Notes: generated by a model not told the origin, from the letters alone. A stretch of DNA of 64,000 nt from Salinimicrobium profundisediminis (GCF_026241755.1 NZ_JAPJDA010000001.1:62001-126000), one strand, 5' to 3'; counted from the first letter of the stretch, positions 50,770-60,490 are shown. A program made the numbers and translations.

Positions 50770-53700
50770 ATGTACAAAAATCCAAACAAGAGCGAAAACG
50801 TTTTCTATCGCTATGGCAAGATTTTACTCATGCTGATCTTTTGTTCGACCGCAACTATGGCACAGGCACAAGAGAAGGTGAATGGTACTGTGACCGACAG
50901 TAATGGAATACCCCTTTTGGGAGTAAACGTAATCGAAAAGGGAACGACAAATGGTACCACAACAGATTTTGACGGAAATTTTCAAATTACTGTAGAGGGA
51001 CCAACAGATCTCGTTTTTAGCTATGTAGGTTTTGTAACCCAGGAGTTAAAAGTAACTCCGGGACAAAATTTCAATATCTCATTAAATGATGATGCCCAGG
51101 CACTTGAAGAAGTAGTAGTCATTGGATATGGGGCTCAATTAAAAGAAAATATTACGGGCTCTGTAGCAAGAATTAGTTCAGAAGAACTGGAGAACGTACC
51201 ACAGGTAAGCGTAGACCAACTTATGCAAGGTCGTGCCGCCGGGGTAGCTATTTCAAAGAACTCGGGACAGCCCGGTGCAGCTGTGTCGGTAAGAATACGC
51301 GGGGTAAACTCTATTACAGGTTCTAGTGAACCACTATACATCATTGATGGAGTGCCCACTTCGGGAGAAGCAGGTGCCGAAGGGCTAAGTCCCCTGGCTG
51401 CTTTAAACCCGAATGACATCGAATCTATCAACATTCTTAAAGATGCTTCAGCTACCGCTATTTATGGTTCAAGAGGATCAAACGGTGTAGTGTTGATCAC
51501 CACTAAGAAAGGGAAATTAGGCAAGAGCAAATTAAGCTACAATACTTATGTTGCATTACAACGTCCAACTAATAAGATGGACGTTATGAACCTACAGGAA
51601 TATGCTCTCCACCAAAACAACATTGGAGAGATTTACAACCTAAATCAACAAATAGAGTTCCTTAATCCAGACCTTCTTGGCAATGGAACTGACTGGCAGG
51701 CACAAGTTTTTGATGACGCAATTTTACAAAACCATCAGCTCGCATTTTCAGGAGCAAAAGAAGGAATCAATTACTTCCTCTCCACCTCCTATACCGATCA
51801 GGAAGGTACTGTTATTGGTTCTGGATTTGACCGTATGACGGTAAGAGCAAATATTAATGCCGATATTAAAGACTGGATATCTACAGGAGTAAATATTTCT
51901 GCCAGTAGAACAAATGATAAGATCACATTGAACAACGAAAGTAATGGGATCATTTCGCTTTCGCTTCTCAACAATCCCGCCACAGCAGTTTACAATCCAG
52001 ACGGATCTTTCGCCGGACCTGTAACTCCGGATGAAATTGCCTACGGAACCCGTAACCCTATTGCTGAAGCGTTAAGTATTCAAAACAATGTAGAAAGAAA
52101 CAGGGTATTAGGTAATATTTTTGTAGAACTTGATTTGCCTGCCAATTTCACCTTTAGAACAGAAATAGGTGGCGATGTTGGCAATAACCTGAGAGATTAC
52201 TTTCAACCTACGTATTCTTACGGAAACATCGAAAGCGGACAAAACCGTTTCCAGGCTGTTCGGGAAAACAGCACCTTTTGGATCTTAAAGAACCTGCTTA
52301 CTTATAACAATTCTTTTGCTGATAAGCATGCGGTAACTGTTCTTGTGGGGCAGGAAGTACAGGAATCCAGCTGGGAAGGCGTCACCGCAGTAGACGGACA
52401 ATTTGTGAGTAATAAGCTACCGGTACTCGGCCAGGGAAATGCAGATGACCTTGTAGATCAATACATAGGTAGCTCTGCTTTAGAGTCTTATTTTGGACGT
52501 GCGATTTACACCTTTGATGATAAATATAACTTAACCCTCTCTTTAAGAGCAGATGGTTCTTCCAAGTTTGCAGAGGGCAATAAATGGGGTTATTTTCCCT
52601 CAGTAGCTGCTTCATGGATACTTTCCAGAGAGGCATTTATGGAAGGTTTCACTACTCTAGAAGATGTTAAAATCTATGGAGGATATGGAGAGGTAGGAAA
52701 TCAAAACATTCCCAACTTTGCCTATGGTGTAGTTCTAAACCCGATGAACACGGGATTAGGTACAGGTTTTGAATACGCTAACTATAAGAATGAAGATCTA
52801 ACCTGGGAATCATCGGTTATGGCCAACTTTGGACTGGACTTCTCTGCACTTGACCAAAGGTTAAACACCACCGTGGAACTTTGGCATAAAACTTCTAAAG
52901 ACTTTTTATTCCAATACGCTGTAACAGACTTTGTAACTGGAGGCCAGTCACCGGGTGCTATTGCCGCCCCATGGATCAACCTTGGAGAAATGGTGAACAA
53001 AGGGATTGATTTGGCGATAAGCTATAAAACTTTAGGAGAATCAGACTTTAATTATGGTGGTACACTTACCTTTTCTCATTATAAAAATGAAGTTACAGAG
53101 CTTCTGGGAGATCTAAAGATTAACCAGGCGCTTTATATAAGTGACTCTAATATGAACGTCACTCTTACCCAGGTTGGAGAGCCTGTGGGTATGTTCTACG
53201 GATATAAAGTAGCAGGAATGTTCCGCACTCTCGAAGACCTTGAAAATGCACCTATCCAATTTGGAAGACCTGTAAGAGACGAACTCTTTGGCACTACCTG
53301 GTTAGGAGATATCAAGTATGAAGACATCAATGGTGATGGCGTTATTAATAGTGAAGACCGAACTGTTATTGGTAACCCTCATCCCGATTTCACTTTTGGT
53401 TTCCAGAACAACTTCAGCTATAAGAATTTTGAATTAGGAGTTTTCCTTCAGGGATCCTATGGTAATGACGTCTTTAGTGGTGTAAAACGAACCCTTACAG
53501 CAGGAAGCAGTTACTATGTTAACCAGGATCCAATCGTTCTTGATTACTGGTCAGTAGCAAACCCAGATGGGCAGCAACCTCGTCTTGTAAGGGGTAGTGA
53601 ATCAAACCCAAACATCATCATGTCTGACAGGTATATTGAAGATGGTTCTTATATAAGAATTCAAAATGTAACTTTAGGTTACACACTTGAAAGAGAGACT

Positions 53701-53889
53701 GCTAAAAAGTTTGGTATGGATAACCTGAAGGTGTACGGAAGTATCCAGAACCTTTACACTTTTGACAATTACTACGGCTACGATCCGGAAGTTGGAACAT
53801 ATAACCAAAATACTCTCTTGATGGGAGTTGATAACGGTCGTTATCCTTCCCCAAGAACATTTACGCTTGGAATAAATGTTGAATTATAA
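50770..53889 (+). CDS. SusC/RagA-family TonB-dependent transporter (pair 2)
   Basis: A 1039-aa outer-membrane transporter. The N-terminus is extended (about 20 residues before the hydrophobic signal core ILLMLIFCSTATMAQAQ), then a carboxypeptidase-like domain (VNGTVTDSNGIPLLGVNVIEKGT), the plug (EEVVVIGYGAQLKENITGSVARIS, VRIRGVNSITGSSEPLYIIDGVPT, ILKDASATAIYGSRGSNGVVLITTKKG) and a beta-barrel ending in YPSPRTFTLGINVEL. It should import mannan oligosaccharides together with the SusD partner 7 bases downstream and the two binding lipoproteins that follow. Confidence 0.95.
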   Translation: MYKNPNKSENVFYRYGKILLMLIFCSTATMAQAQEKVNGTVTDSNGIPLLGVNVIEKGTTNGTTTDFDGNFQITVEGPTDLVFSYVGFVTQELKVTPGQNFNISLNDDAQALEEVVVIGYGAQLKENITGSVARISSEELENVPQVSVDQLMQGRAAGVAISKNSGQPGAAVSVRIRGVNSITGSSEPLYIIDGVPTSGEAGAEGLSPLAALNPNDIESINILKDASATAIYGSRGSNGVVLITTKKGKLGKSKLSYNTYVALQRPTNKMDVMNLQEYALHQNNIGEIYNLNQQIEFLNPDLLGNGTDWQAQVFDDAILQNHQLAFSGAKEGINYFLSTSYTDQEGTVIGSGFDRMTVRANINADIKDWISTGVNISASRTNDKITLNNESNGIISLSLLNNPATAVYNPDGSFAGPVTPDEIAYGTRNPIAEALSIQNNVERNRVLGNIFVELDLPANFTFRTEIGGDVGNNLRDYFQPTYSYGNIESGQNRFQAVRENSTFWILKNLLTYNNSFADKHAVTVLVGQEVQESSWEGVTAVDGQFVSNKLPVLGQGNADDLVDQYIGSSALESYFGRAIYTFDDKYNLTLSLRADGSSKFAEGNKWGYFPSVAASWILSREAFMEGFTTLEDVKIYGGYGEVGNQNIPNFAYGVVLNPMNTGLGTGFEYANYKNEDLTWESSVMANFGLDFSALDQRLNTTVELWHKTSKDFLFQYAVTDFVTGGQSPGAIAAPWINLGEMVNKGIDLAISYKTLGESDFNYGGTLTFSHYKNEVTELLGDLKINQALYISDSNMNVTLTQVGEPVGMFYGYKVAGMFRTLEDLENAPIQFGRPVRDELFGTTWLGDIKYEDINGDGVINSEDRTVIGNPHPDFTFGFQNNFSYKNFELGVFLQGSYGNDVFSGVKRTLTAGSSYYVNQDPIVLDYWSVANPDGQQPRLVRGSESNPNIIMSDRYIEDGSYIRIQNVTLGYTLERETAKKFGMDNLKVYGSIQNLYTFDNYYGYDPEVGTYNQNTLLMGVDNGRYPSPRTFTLGINVEL

Positions 53890-53896
53890 TATTGAT

Positions 53897-55438
53897 ATGA
53901 TGAAGAAATTATTTAGAACCAAAAAAGTACTCGTGCTGGCAGGACTCACTACAGCACTGATTCTGAGCTCCTGTTCCGACGATTTTCTGGACAGGACCCC
54001 AGAAGATGCCTATAACGTTGATGATTTTTATCAAACCGAAGCTGAAGTAGAAGCTGCAGCCAATCACCTCTATTCCCGACCCTGGTTTTCATTTATAAGT
54101 AATGTTTCATGGGGCATAGGAGAGTTGGCCTCGGGTAACGCCCGTACCTGGGATGCCCGAAATTCAGAATTTCAAACTTTCGCTATTACCGGAGAACATG
54201 GAACATTGACACAGGCATGGGAAAGTCTCTATGCAGTTATTGCTCAATCTAACTCGGTGATCAATACGCTTCCTGAAAAGGTAAGCCCAGAGGTTCCTGA
54301 AAATGTTGTCAATAACTCTATTGCAGAAGCCAAAATGATTCGTGCTACAGCATATTTTTATCTCGTTCGCATCTTTGGAACAGTGCCTATTCTTGAAGAT
54401 AACACCAAATATGTACTTGAACCCGTAGTTCCAAGAAATCGTGTAGAGGATATTTATGAATTTATAAAGCGTGACCTTGAATTTGCTGTGGAAAATCTAC
54501 ATGATAGAACCCAGACTTCACAGTACCAAACCGGGAGAGTAGACAGCAACTCAGCCAAGGCTATGTTAGCTAAAATTCATCTTTATCAGGAGAATTGGTC
54601 TATGGCTTATCAACTTGCAAACGAAGTGATCAACTCGGGCGCCTTCAGCCTTATGGAAGATTACAATGATCTATTCCTCGTACAGAATGATAATAATGTA
54701 GAATCTGTGTTTGCTTTACAATGGACAGATTCTGGAGTGTATTCAGAAGGAAATTCCCTTCAGTCTTTTTATGGTTCTTCAGGCATCTCTGGATTTGCCG
54801 ATGGCTGGTCTGCTTTAGGTCCTTCCATAAGCCTGCAAGACGCCTACGAAGATAATGACGCGCGCTATTATGGTACTATCATGGCTCCCGGTGCAGTATA
54901 TCCAAATATCAATGGCGGTTACACAGTTCCCGACAACATCGACTTTCAGGGAACTAATGTAGGAATCAAAAAGTATGTGGTGGGCAAAGTTGGTGGAGGA
55001 ATGATGAGTTATCCCAACAACACTTATATCATTCGTTATGCTGAGGTACTCCTAATTAAAGCTGAAGCAGCAATAATGGGTGGAGGTCCTGTCGATGAAG
55101 GTCTCAAAGCCCTTAATAAGGTACGGGAAAGAGCAGAACTTGAAGCTCTTGAGTCTTACACTCGTGAAGATGTTTTCCAGGAAAGAAGAATTGAGCTTGC
55201 TCTTGAGGGAGAATTTTGGTACGACGTAATTAGAAGAGGACCAGAGTTTTCAATTCCATTCCTTGCAGCACAGGAAAAAGGGACTTTTGATGATTCTACT
55301 ACTCCTCCTACTATTTTTTCAGAGAAGTTCACTCCAACCATGGATGACCTGTTATTTCCTTACCCCAGTAACGAAATTCAAAACAACCCGGCATTATTAG
55401 AACCGCCGGTACCCTTTGACTTTGGTGATGAAAACTAA
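53897..55438 (+). CDS. SusD/RagB-family surface glycan-binding lipoprotein (pair 2)
   Basis: About 513 aa from ATG 53897 (MMKKLFRTKKVLVLAG); an earlier in-frame ATG at 53876 lies inside the SusC gene and would spoil the signal peptide. The lipobox ALILSSCSDDFLDRTPED has acidic residues after the cysteine, indicating surface export. SusD landmarks: AEVEAAANHLYSRPWF, RATAYFYLVRIFGTVPIL, NTYIIRYAEVLLIKAEAAIM, ALNKVRERAELE, DVFQERRIELALEGEFWYDVIRRG and the C-terminal LLFPYPSNEIQNNPAL. It binds the glycan on the SusC transporter. Confidence 0.94.
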   Translation: MMKKLFRTKKVLVLAGLTTALILSSCSDDFLDRTPEDAYNVDDFYQTEAEVEAAANHLYSRPWFSFISNVSWGIGELASGNARTWDARNSEFQTFAITGEHGTLTQAWESLYAVIAQSNSVINTLPEKVSPEVPENVVNNSIAEAKMIRATAYFYLVRIFGTVPILEDNTKYVLEPVVPRNRVEDIYEFIKRDLEFAVENLHDRTQTSQYQTGRVDSNSAKAMLAKIHLYQENWSMAYQLANEVINSGAFSLMEDYNDLFLVQNDNNVESVFALQWTDSGVYSEGNSLQSFYGSSGISGFADGWSALGPSISLQDAYEDNDARYYGTIMAPGAVYPNINGGYTVPDNIDFQGTNVGIKKYVVGKVGGGMMSYPNNTYIIRYAEVLLIKAEAAIMGGGPVDEGLKALNKVRERAELEALESYTREDVFQERRIELALEGEFWYDVIRRGPEFSIPFLAAQEKGTFDDSTTPPTIFSEKFTPTMDDLLFPYPSNEIQNNPALLEPPVPFDFGDEN

Positions 55439-55461
55439 TTCTAAAGCTTAAAACAAAAACT

Positions 55462-56532
55462 ATGAAATTTAGTAGTAACACAAAATTCCCCCTTCTTTTA
55501 CTTCTCCTGGTAATATGCTCTTTTACTTCCTGTGAAAGCGACTTTGACGTCGAGGAGATAAAGGGTGGAAGTGAACCTCCGGTGATCACAAGTGTAAGTG
55601 AAGCTAGAGAAGATAATCCTGTTACACAGGGAGTACTTGAGAACACCTATATCATTAGAGGTAAGAATTTTTCTTCCCTTACCGAAATATGGTTTAATGG
55701 CGTAAGAGCCAGCTTTAACCCTGCACTAACCCAGGATGATCTTACATTCACTTCTGTACCAAGAAATGCTCCTTATGTAGGGCAGGAAAATACCCTGAGA
55801 CTTGTAAATCTTCACGGGGAGACCACTTATGATTTCTCGCTTCTCACTATTGAAGATTTTACTGAAGCTACCACCACTGAGGGTATAAAAACCGTAACAC
55901 TCATTGGAGGTGATTTTTCTGAAACCAGTAAAGTTACTTTTGTTTCGGGTACTGCCGAAGATGGAAACCTTGTAGAAAGTGAAGCAGAAATCCTTTCTGT
56001 TTCTGAAACCCAGGTAACAGTTAAAGTACCAGACGGAATAGAACAGGCATACATTTACCTGGAAACTGCCAGAGGAGCAGTAGCACAATCAGAGTCTTAT
56101 GGCTTTAGTTACTCCATTTTCATTGATGCGCTTAACCCCGATTGGGAAATGAGCCAATGGGGCGGAACTTTTGATGTAGAGAATACCGATCCGGCACTTG
56201 GGCAGTACTCTATTGCCAGTTATCGTGAAGGATGGTCTGGTTTAACCTTTTTATCTACAACGAACATCCCTTACTCCGATTATCAGGCGCTCACTGTTTC
56301 TTTGTATGGAACAGTAGAAGGCCAACTGGTGAATATCGCTCTAAATGATTTTGCAGCTTCTGTGCAGGTAAAATTGATCAAGGGACAATGGACTAAATAT
56401 GTTATTCCTCTTAGAGACTGGTATCCAACAGGTGGTGCTCCTGCACTTATTACCAGAATTGATTTCCAGGAAGCAACTAACACAGCCCTGCCACAGTACA
56501 TCTTTTATGTAGATGACTTTGGATTTCTGTAA
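55462..56532 (+). CDS. IPT/TIG-domain surface glycan-binding lipoprotein (SGBP-B-like)
   Basis: A 356-aa lipoprotein (LVICSFTSCESDFDVEE; acidic after the cysteine, surface type). The sequence after the signal shows two Ig-like IPT/TIG domains (about residues 37-125, NTYIIRGKNFSSLTEIWFNGVRA; and about 130-215, GIKTVTLIGGDFSETSKVTFVSG), then a C-terminal beta-sandwich (about 220-356) with aromatic residues that could stack on sugar (PDWEMSQWGGTFD, YREGWSGLTF, LRDWYPTGG) and the ending YIFYVDDFGFL. Position right after SusD and the TIG-spacer/binding-domain layout match surface glycan-binding proteins of SusE/F type. It has no enzymatic motif. Confidence 0.82.
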   Translation: MKFSSNTKFPLLLLLLVICSFTSCESDFDVEEIKGGSEPPVITSVSEAREDNPVTQGVLENTYIIRGKNFSSLTEIWFNGVRASFNPALTQDDLTFTSVPRNAPYVGQENTLRLVNLHGETTYDFSLLTIEDFTEATTTEGIKTVTLIGGDFSETSKVTFVSGTAEDGNLVESEAEILSVSETQVTVKVPDGIEQAYIYLETARGAVAQSESYGFSYSIFIDALNPDWEMSQWGGTFDVENTDPALGQYSIASYREGWSGLTFLSTTNIPYSDYQALTVSLYGTVEGQLVNIALNDFAASVQVKLIKGQWTKYVIPLRDWYPTGGAPALITRIDFQEATNTALPQYIFYVDDFGFL

Positions 56533-56554
56533 ACCTAAATAAAAAGGAATAGAC

Positions 56555-56621
56555 AATGGGACCGGAAGGAGGTTTAGCGAGCTACTTTCCAATCTTCAAA
56601 AACCAAAATTCCGGTTCCATT
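56555..56621 (+). other. Long-loop stem between the two binding-protein genes
   Basis: AATGGGACCGGAA (56555-56567) pairs with TTCCGGTTCCATT (56609-56621) except for one wobble position, with a 41-base loop. No T-tract follows, so it is more likely an mRNA-stability or processing structure than a terminator. Confidence 0.4.
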
Positions 56622-56639
56622 TAATCAAACCATAATCAG

Positions 56640-59123
56640 ATGAAAAAAGTAAAAATAAACTCTCTTTTAATTTTACTGGCAGTAGTGGGCTTCGTTTCCT
56701 GTGAGAAGGAAGATGACCTCTATCCACAGTTGGGGGATGATCCTCGCAACCTCAGTGAAATTATTTCCTCCACTCCTAACCTATCTTCTTTCTACGGAGC
56801 TATGGGGGAAGTGGAAACGAATATTGATTCTATTCTTAGACAAACTACAACTTATACCGTATTTGCTCCACAAGACGCCGCTTTCTCCAGTGTAGACTCT
56901 GAAGTTACTCAAAACCTCGTGCTAAATCATATGATAAGCACACTAACGGCTGACTTTAGCCATAACCTATCTACAGGATATGCACCCACAATGGCTACAG
57001 GTCCCGAAGGTGAATTTCTTGATCTCTTTATAAACACAGAAGGAGGAATTTCTCTCAATGGCATGGCTACAGTCCAGCCCGGCACATCAGATGTTGGTGC
57101 TACCAACGGAGTGCTGCATGTAATTGATGGAGTTTTAGTTCCTCCTACAGTAGCCGATCACGCAGAAGCAAATCCAAATTTTTCAATGTTGGCAGCTGCC
57201 ATAGAAAGAGCAGGATTAACCGAAACGCTCTCCATTAGAGACACCGAAAATGAATCCTATCCTATCACCTTTTTCGCTCCCACAAATGCAGCCTTTGAAA
57301 ACTTGATTAGCCGGCTCAACGGAGCTTTTGGATGGGCCACTTTAGAAGATGTACCGGTTGAAACGCTTCAGGAAATCCTGATGTATCATGTGGTACCAGG
57401 GGACAATACACTTTCTGCACTGGTTCCGGGTTCTGAATTTATCGCTATGGATGGAAACAGCTTTGCTGTAGACGATAATTCAATAATTTCTGATGCCAGT
57501 TATGATACCGCGAATATTGTCCTTACAGATGTACAGGCCGTAAACGGAGTAATGCACGGAATCGATAAGGTTTTGTTACCTGAAAATGTTTTCCAAAGCA
57601 TTTTGGGTGCAACCCTGGATATCAAAGCCCGGGCTGAAGACAAAGGTTACTCTTCCTTCCTTGCTGCTGCAGAAAAAGCAGGATTATCCACAATGCTGGC
57701 AGAAGATGAGCTAACGGCATTTATACCTAACAACGATGCTTTTACTGCGCTTTTTGCTGTCATTGAAAATTTTGAAAGCCTGGAAGATTTTGACACTCCG
57801 GAAGAAATAGCACTTCTAAAAGGTCTTTTAGAATATCATTTACATTCCGGTGTTATCATGTCCAGTCAACTTAAAGACGGACTGAGTATTTCTACTCTAC
57901 ATAAAGATAATTTCACCGTAGATCTTTCAGGAGATAATCCACGATTACAACCCACCTATGAGGATGCTATTCCATCAACCATAGTGATGATTAATATTGG
58001 AGCTACCAATGGAGTTATTCATGAGATCAATAGGTTACTTGTACCAAACGAACTGGTGAAGGCACTTGGCTTCCCTTCAGATGAAGGCGGGGTATGTCCT
58101 GTTGGTGATCCTGAGCTGGTATTCTTTGACTGGGATGACAAAGGTATTTACTGGGGTAACGTAGCAGCCGAAAATGATGCTTCTATAAGCCTTGATGGCA
58201 GCAGTTATGGCAGGGCTAATTTCCAGACAGGCGGAACAGGATGGCAGGATCTTTTCTGGAGAAATGGCGGTACCCTTAATGGAGGCGCTATTGTTGGAGA
58301 TGATCTTCAGGGTTACTCTCTAAAGTTCGAAATTAATGTTATTGAACCTATCAACGACGGAATGTTTAGAATCAGGTTCAAGGATTCAGACGGGGTGGAT
58401 GCCATCTATAACTGGCAGCCCTGGGAAGAAACAGGTGAACCTTTTAGTACAGATGGATGGGAGACTATTGAGATTCCGCTTTCCGTGCTGGGGGTACCAG
58501 ATTTTAGTCTCATAGATGCTGAATTCGGAATGGCTTTCGAAGGTGCAGATGTACTGCTAAACTTTGCCATAGACAATGTTCGTTTTGACACTCCGGGAGG
58601 ATGCGGAAGCGGACCAGACCCTGTTGCAGATACCGATGCTGTTTTCTTTGACTGGGATAATAAAGGTAAATACTGGGGAGCTGTTGAGCCCGAAGATAAT
58701 CCTGCTGTTTCTTTAGACGGAAGCAAGTACGGAAGAATCAACCAGCAAACAGGATCAGACGCATGGTTTGAGCTGTTCTGGAGAAACGATGACACTTTCT
58801 ACGGAGCAGATATGGTTGGTTCCAATGTGGATGATTATGTATTGAAATTCGACCTAGCCACCTTTGAACCTATCAATGACGGTATGTTCAAAATTAGGTT
58901 TAATGCCTCTACGGGAGTAGACGCATTTTACAACTGGCAGCCGTGGGAAGAAACAGGAGAAGCTTTTGATACTCAAGGAAACTGGGTAACGGTAACGATT
59001 CCTGTTTCAGCGTTAGGACAACCAGATTTTGGTCTTGTAGATGCCGAATTTGGAATGGCTTTCCAGGGTGCCGATATCCTTCTCAATTTCGCCATTGATA
59101 ATGTAAGATTTGAAAAAAAATAA
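56640..59123 (+). CDS. Lipoprotein with three FAS1 domains and two repeated beta-sandwich modules
   Basis: An 827-aa lipoprotein (AVVGFVSCEKEDDLYPQ; surface-type acidic residues). Three fasciclin (FAS1) domains can be read at about residues 35-167, 178-314 and 325-470 (YTVFAPQDAAFSS, ITFFAPTNAAFENL, LTAFIPNNDAFTAL, each ending in NGVxHxIxxxLxP). Two copies of one beta-rich module follow at about 493-650 and 667-825: both begin VFFDWDxKGxYWG, contain EPINDGMFxIRF and YNWQPWEETGE, and end LLNFAIDNVRF. The aromatic-rich modules resemble carbohydrate-binding domains. By position (after SusC, SusD and the TIG protein) this is a second surface glycan-binding protein; the FAS1 arms would be spacers or adhesion domains. 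No catalytic motif was seen. Confidence 0.8.
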   Translation: MKKVKINSLLILLAVVGFVSCEKEDDLYPQLGDDPRNLSEIISSTPNLSSFYGAMGEVETNIDSILRQTTTYTVFAPQDAAFSSVDSEVTQNLVLNHMISTLTADFSHNLSTGYAPTMATGPEGEFLDLFINTEGGISLNGMATVQPGTSDVGATNGVLHVIDGVLVPPTVADHAEANPNFSMLAAAIERAGLTETLSIRDTENESYPITFFAPTNAAFENLISRLNGAFGWATLEDVPVETLQEILMYHVVPGDNTLSALVPGSEFIAMDGNSFAVDDNSIISDASYDTANIVLTDVQAVNGVMHGIDKVLLPENVFQSILGATLDIKARAEDKGYSSFLAAAEKAGLSTMLAEDELTAFIPNNDAFTALFAVIENFESLEDFDTPEEIALLKGLLEYHLHSGVIMSSQLKDGLSISTLHKDNFTVDLSGDNPRLQPTYEDAIPSTIVMINIGATNGVIHEINRLLVPNELVKALGFPSDEGGVCPVGDPELVFFDWDDKGIYWGNVAAENDASISLDGSSYGRANFQTGGTGWQDLFWRNGGTLNGGAIVGDDLQGYSLKFEINVIEPINDGMFRIRFKDSDGVDAIYNWQPWEETGEPFSTDGWETIEIPLSVLGVPDFSLIDAEFGMAFEGADVLLNFAIDNVRFDTPGGCGSGPDPVADTDAVFFDWDNKGKYWGAVEPEDNPAVSLDGSKYGRINQQTGSDAWFELFWRNDDTFYGADMVGSNVDDYVLKFDLATFEPINDGMFKIRFNASTGVDAFYNWQPWEETGEAFDTQGNWVTVTIPVSALGQPDFGLVDAEFGMAFQGADILLNFAIDNVRFEKK

Positions 59124-59141
59124 ATAAAATGAATTAGCCTT

Positions 59142-59180
59142 AAAATATTCCCTGTTCGATCTTCGGCAGGGAATATTTTT
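59142..59180 (+). terminator. Hairpin with T-tract between the FAS1 protein and GH27 genes
   Basis: AAAATATTCCCTG (59142-59154) pairs with CAGGGAATATTTT (59167-59179), followed by T. It may end or attenuate the SusC/D-binding-protein transcript before the GH27 and GH2 genes. Confidence 0.68.
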
Positions 59181-59192
59181 AAATTATAAAGC

Positions 59193-60398
59193 ATGAAAAA
59201 TAACATCATATTACTCCTATTTCTCACGATTAGCCTGAATACATTTGCACAAAAATTTGACGGGCTCGCAGAAACGCCTCCTATGGGCTGGAACAGCTGG
59301 AACACATTTGCCACAGATATCAATGAACAACTTGTAAAAGATATTGCCGATAAATTTGTGGAGTTGGGTCTAAAGGATGCCGGTTATGAATACATCGTTC
59401 TAGATGATGGTTGGATGACCAGGGAAAGGGATGAAAATGGAGACCTCGTTCCAGACCCAGAAAAATTTCCAAATGGTATGAAAGCCGTGGCAGATTATGT
59501 ACACTCCAAAGGGCTTAAGTTCGGTTTGTATGGTGATGCCGGCACTAAAACCTGTGCCGGATATCCTGGAAATCGAGGATATGAATATCAGGATGCCAAA
59601 AAATATGCTGAATGGGGTGTGGACTTTTTAAAGTATGACTGGTGCAGCACCGGGAAGCAAAATGCTGAAGCTTCCTACACAACCATGCGTGATGCTCTTT
59701 ATAAAGCAGGAAGGCCGGTAGTGCTTAGCATTTGTGAATGGGGAGATAATGAGCCATGGAAATGGGCTCAGGATATTGGCCACCTTTGGCGGGTTACAGG
59801 AGATATTATTAACTGCTGGGATTGTGAAGTAGGTCATGGCACCTGGTCTTCATGGGGTATATGGCCCATCATAAATATGCGCAGCAATATCCGGAAGGCA
59901 GCAGGTCCCGGGCAATGGAATGACTATGACATGATGGAAGTAGGAAATGGATTTACTGATGCCGAAAACCGATCTCATTTTGCAATGTGGAGTATGCTCA
60001 CTTCTCCTTTAGTTATGGGGAACGATCTTAGAACAGCTTCAAAAGAAACTGTGAAGACGCTTGCCAATAAAGAAGTAATTGCAGTAAATCAGGATAAATT
60101 GGGGATACCAGCTTTACGCTTCACCAATGAAGGAGACTTTGAAATTTGGGTAAAACCCCTTGCAGACGATGAATGGGCCATGGTGATTGTAAATATGGCA
60201 GATGCACCCAGAACTATTGATTTCGACTGGAATAAACATCAAATAGGTGACGATTTACATAACAGGCAGCTGGATATAAAAAACAAAAAGTATAAGATTC
60301 GAGACCTTTACAACCACAATGATATTGGTGATACCAGTAAAAATTTAAAAGCCACAATAGACTCTCATGATGTTCTCATGGTACGACTAAGAAAATAA
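59193..60398 (+). CDS. GH27 alpha-galactosidase
   Basis: A 401-aa GH27 enzyme with a cleavable signal peptide (NIILLLFLTISLNTFAQ), predicted periplasmic. The N-terminus TPPMGWNSWNTFATDI and IVLDDGWMTRERDENGDL are family hallmarks; the nucleophile Asp is in VDFLKYDWCST (about residue 149) and the acid/base Asp in LWRVTGDIINCWD (about 207). The C-terminal antiparallel beta domain follows (about 310-401). It removes alpha-1,6-galactose side groups, as found on galactomannan and galactoglucomannan. It starts 13 bases after a hairpin terminator, so its expression may be set by read-through. Confidence 0.93.
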   Translation: MKNNIILLLFLTISLNTFAQKFDGLAETPPMGWNSWNTFATDINEQLVKDIADKFVELGLKDAGYEYIVLDDGWMTRERDENGDLVPDPEKFPNGMKAVADYVHSKGLKFGLYGDAGTKTCAGYPGNRGYEYQDAKKYAEWGVDFLKYDWCSTGKQNAEASYTTMRDALYKAGRPVVLSICEWGDNEPWKWAQDIGHLWRVTGDIINCWDCEVGHGTWSSWGIWPIINMRSNIRKAAGPGQWNDYDMMEVGNGFTDAENRSHFAMWSMLTSPLVMGNDLRTASKETVKTLANKEVIAVNQDKLGIPALRFTNEGDFEIWVKPLADDEWAMVIVNMADAPRTIDFDWNKHQIGDDLHNRQLDIKNKKYKIRDLYNHNDIGDTSKNLKATIDSHDVLMVRLRK

Positions 60399-60406
60399 GT
60401 CCATCA

Positions 60407-60444
60407 AAAAGAGGTGTCAAAAAAGGTATTTTTGACACCTCTTT
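60407..60444 (+). terminator. Hairpin terminator after GH27 (relaxed form of the shared core)
   Basis: AAAAGAGGTGTCAAAAA pairs with TTTTTGACACCTCTTTT across an imperfect centre (AGGTA). The centre TCAAAAAAGGTATTTTTGA looks like a diverged copy of the CAAAAATGRCATTTTTG core seen in three other terminators. Confidence 0.78.
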
Positions 60445-60490
60445 TATTTTATCCCTGTTCAATTGCACAGCTCATCTTTAGTTAACACCA

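Noticed and set aside
53876-53896. Upstream ATG for SusD pair 2 within the SusC gene
   Set aside because: It would add seven residues before a good lipoprotein signal peptide; ATG 53897 or 53900 is preferred.
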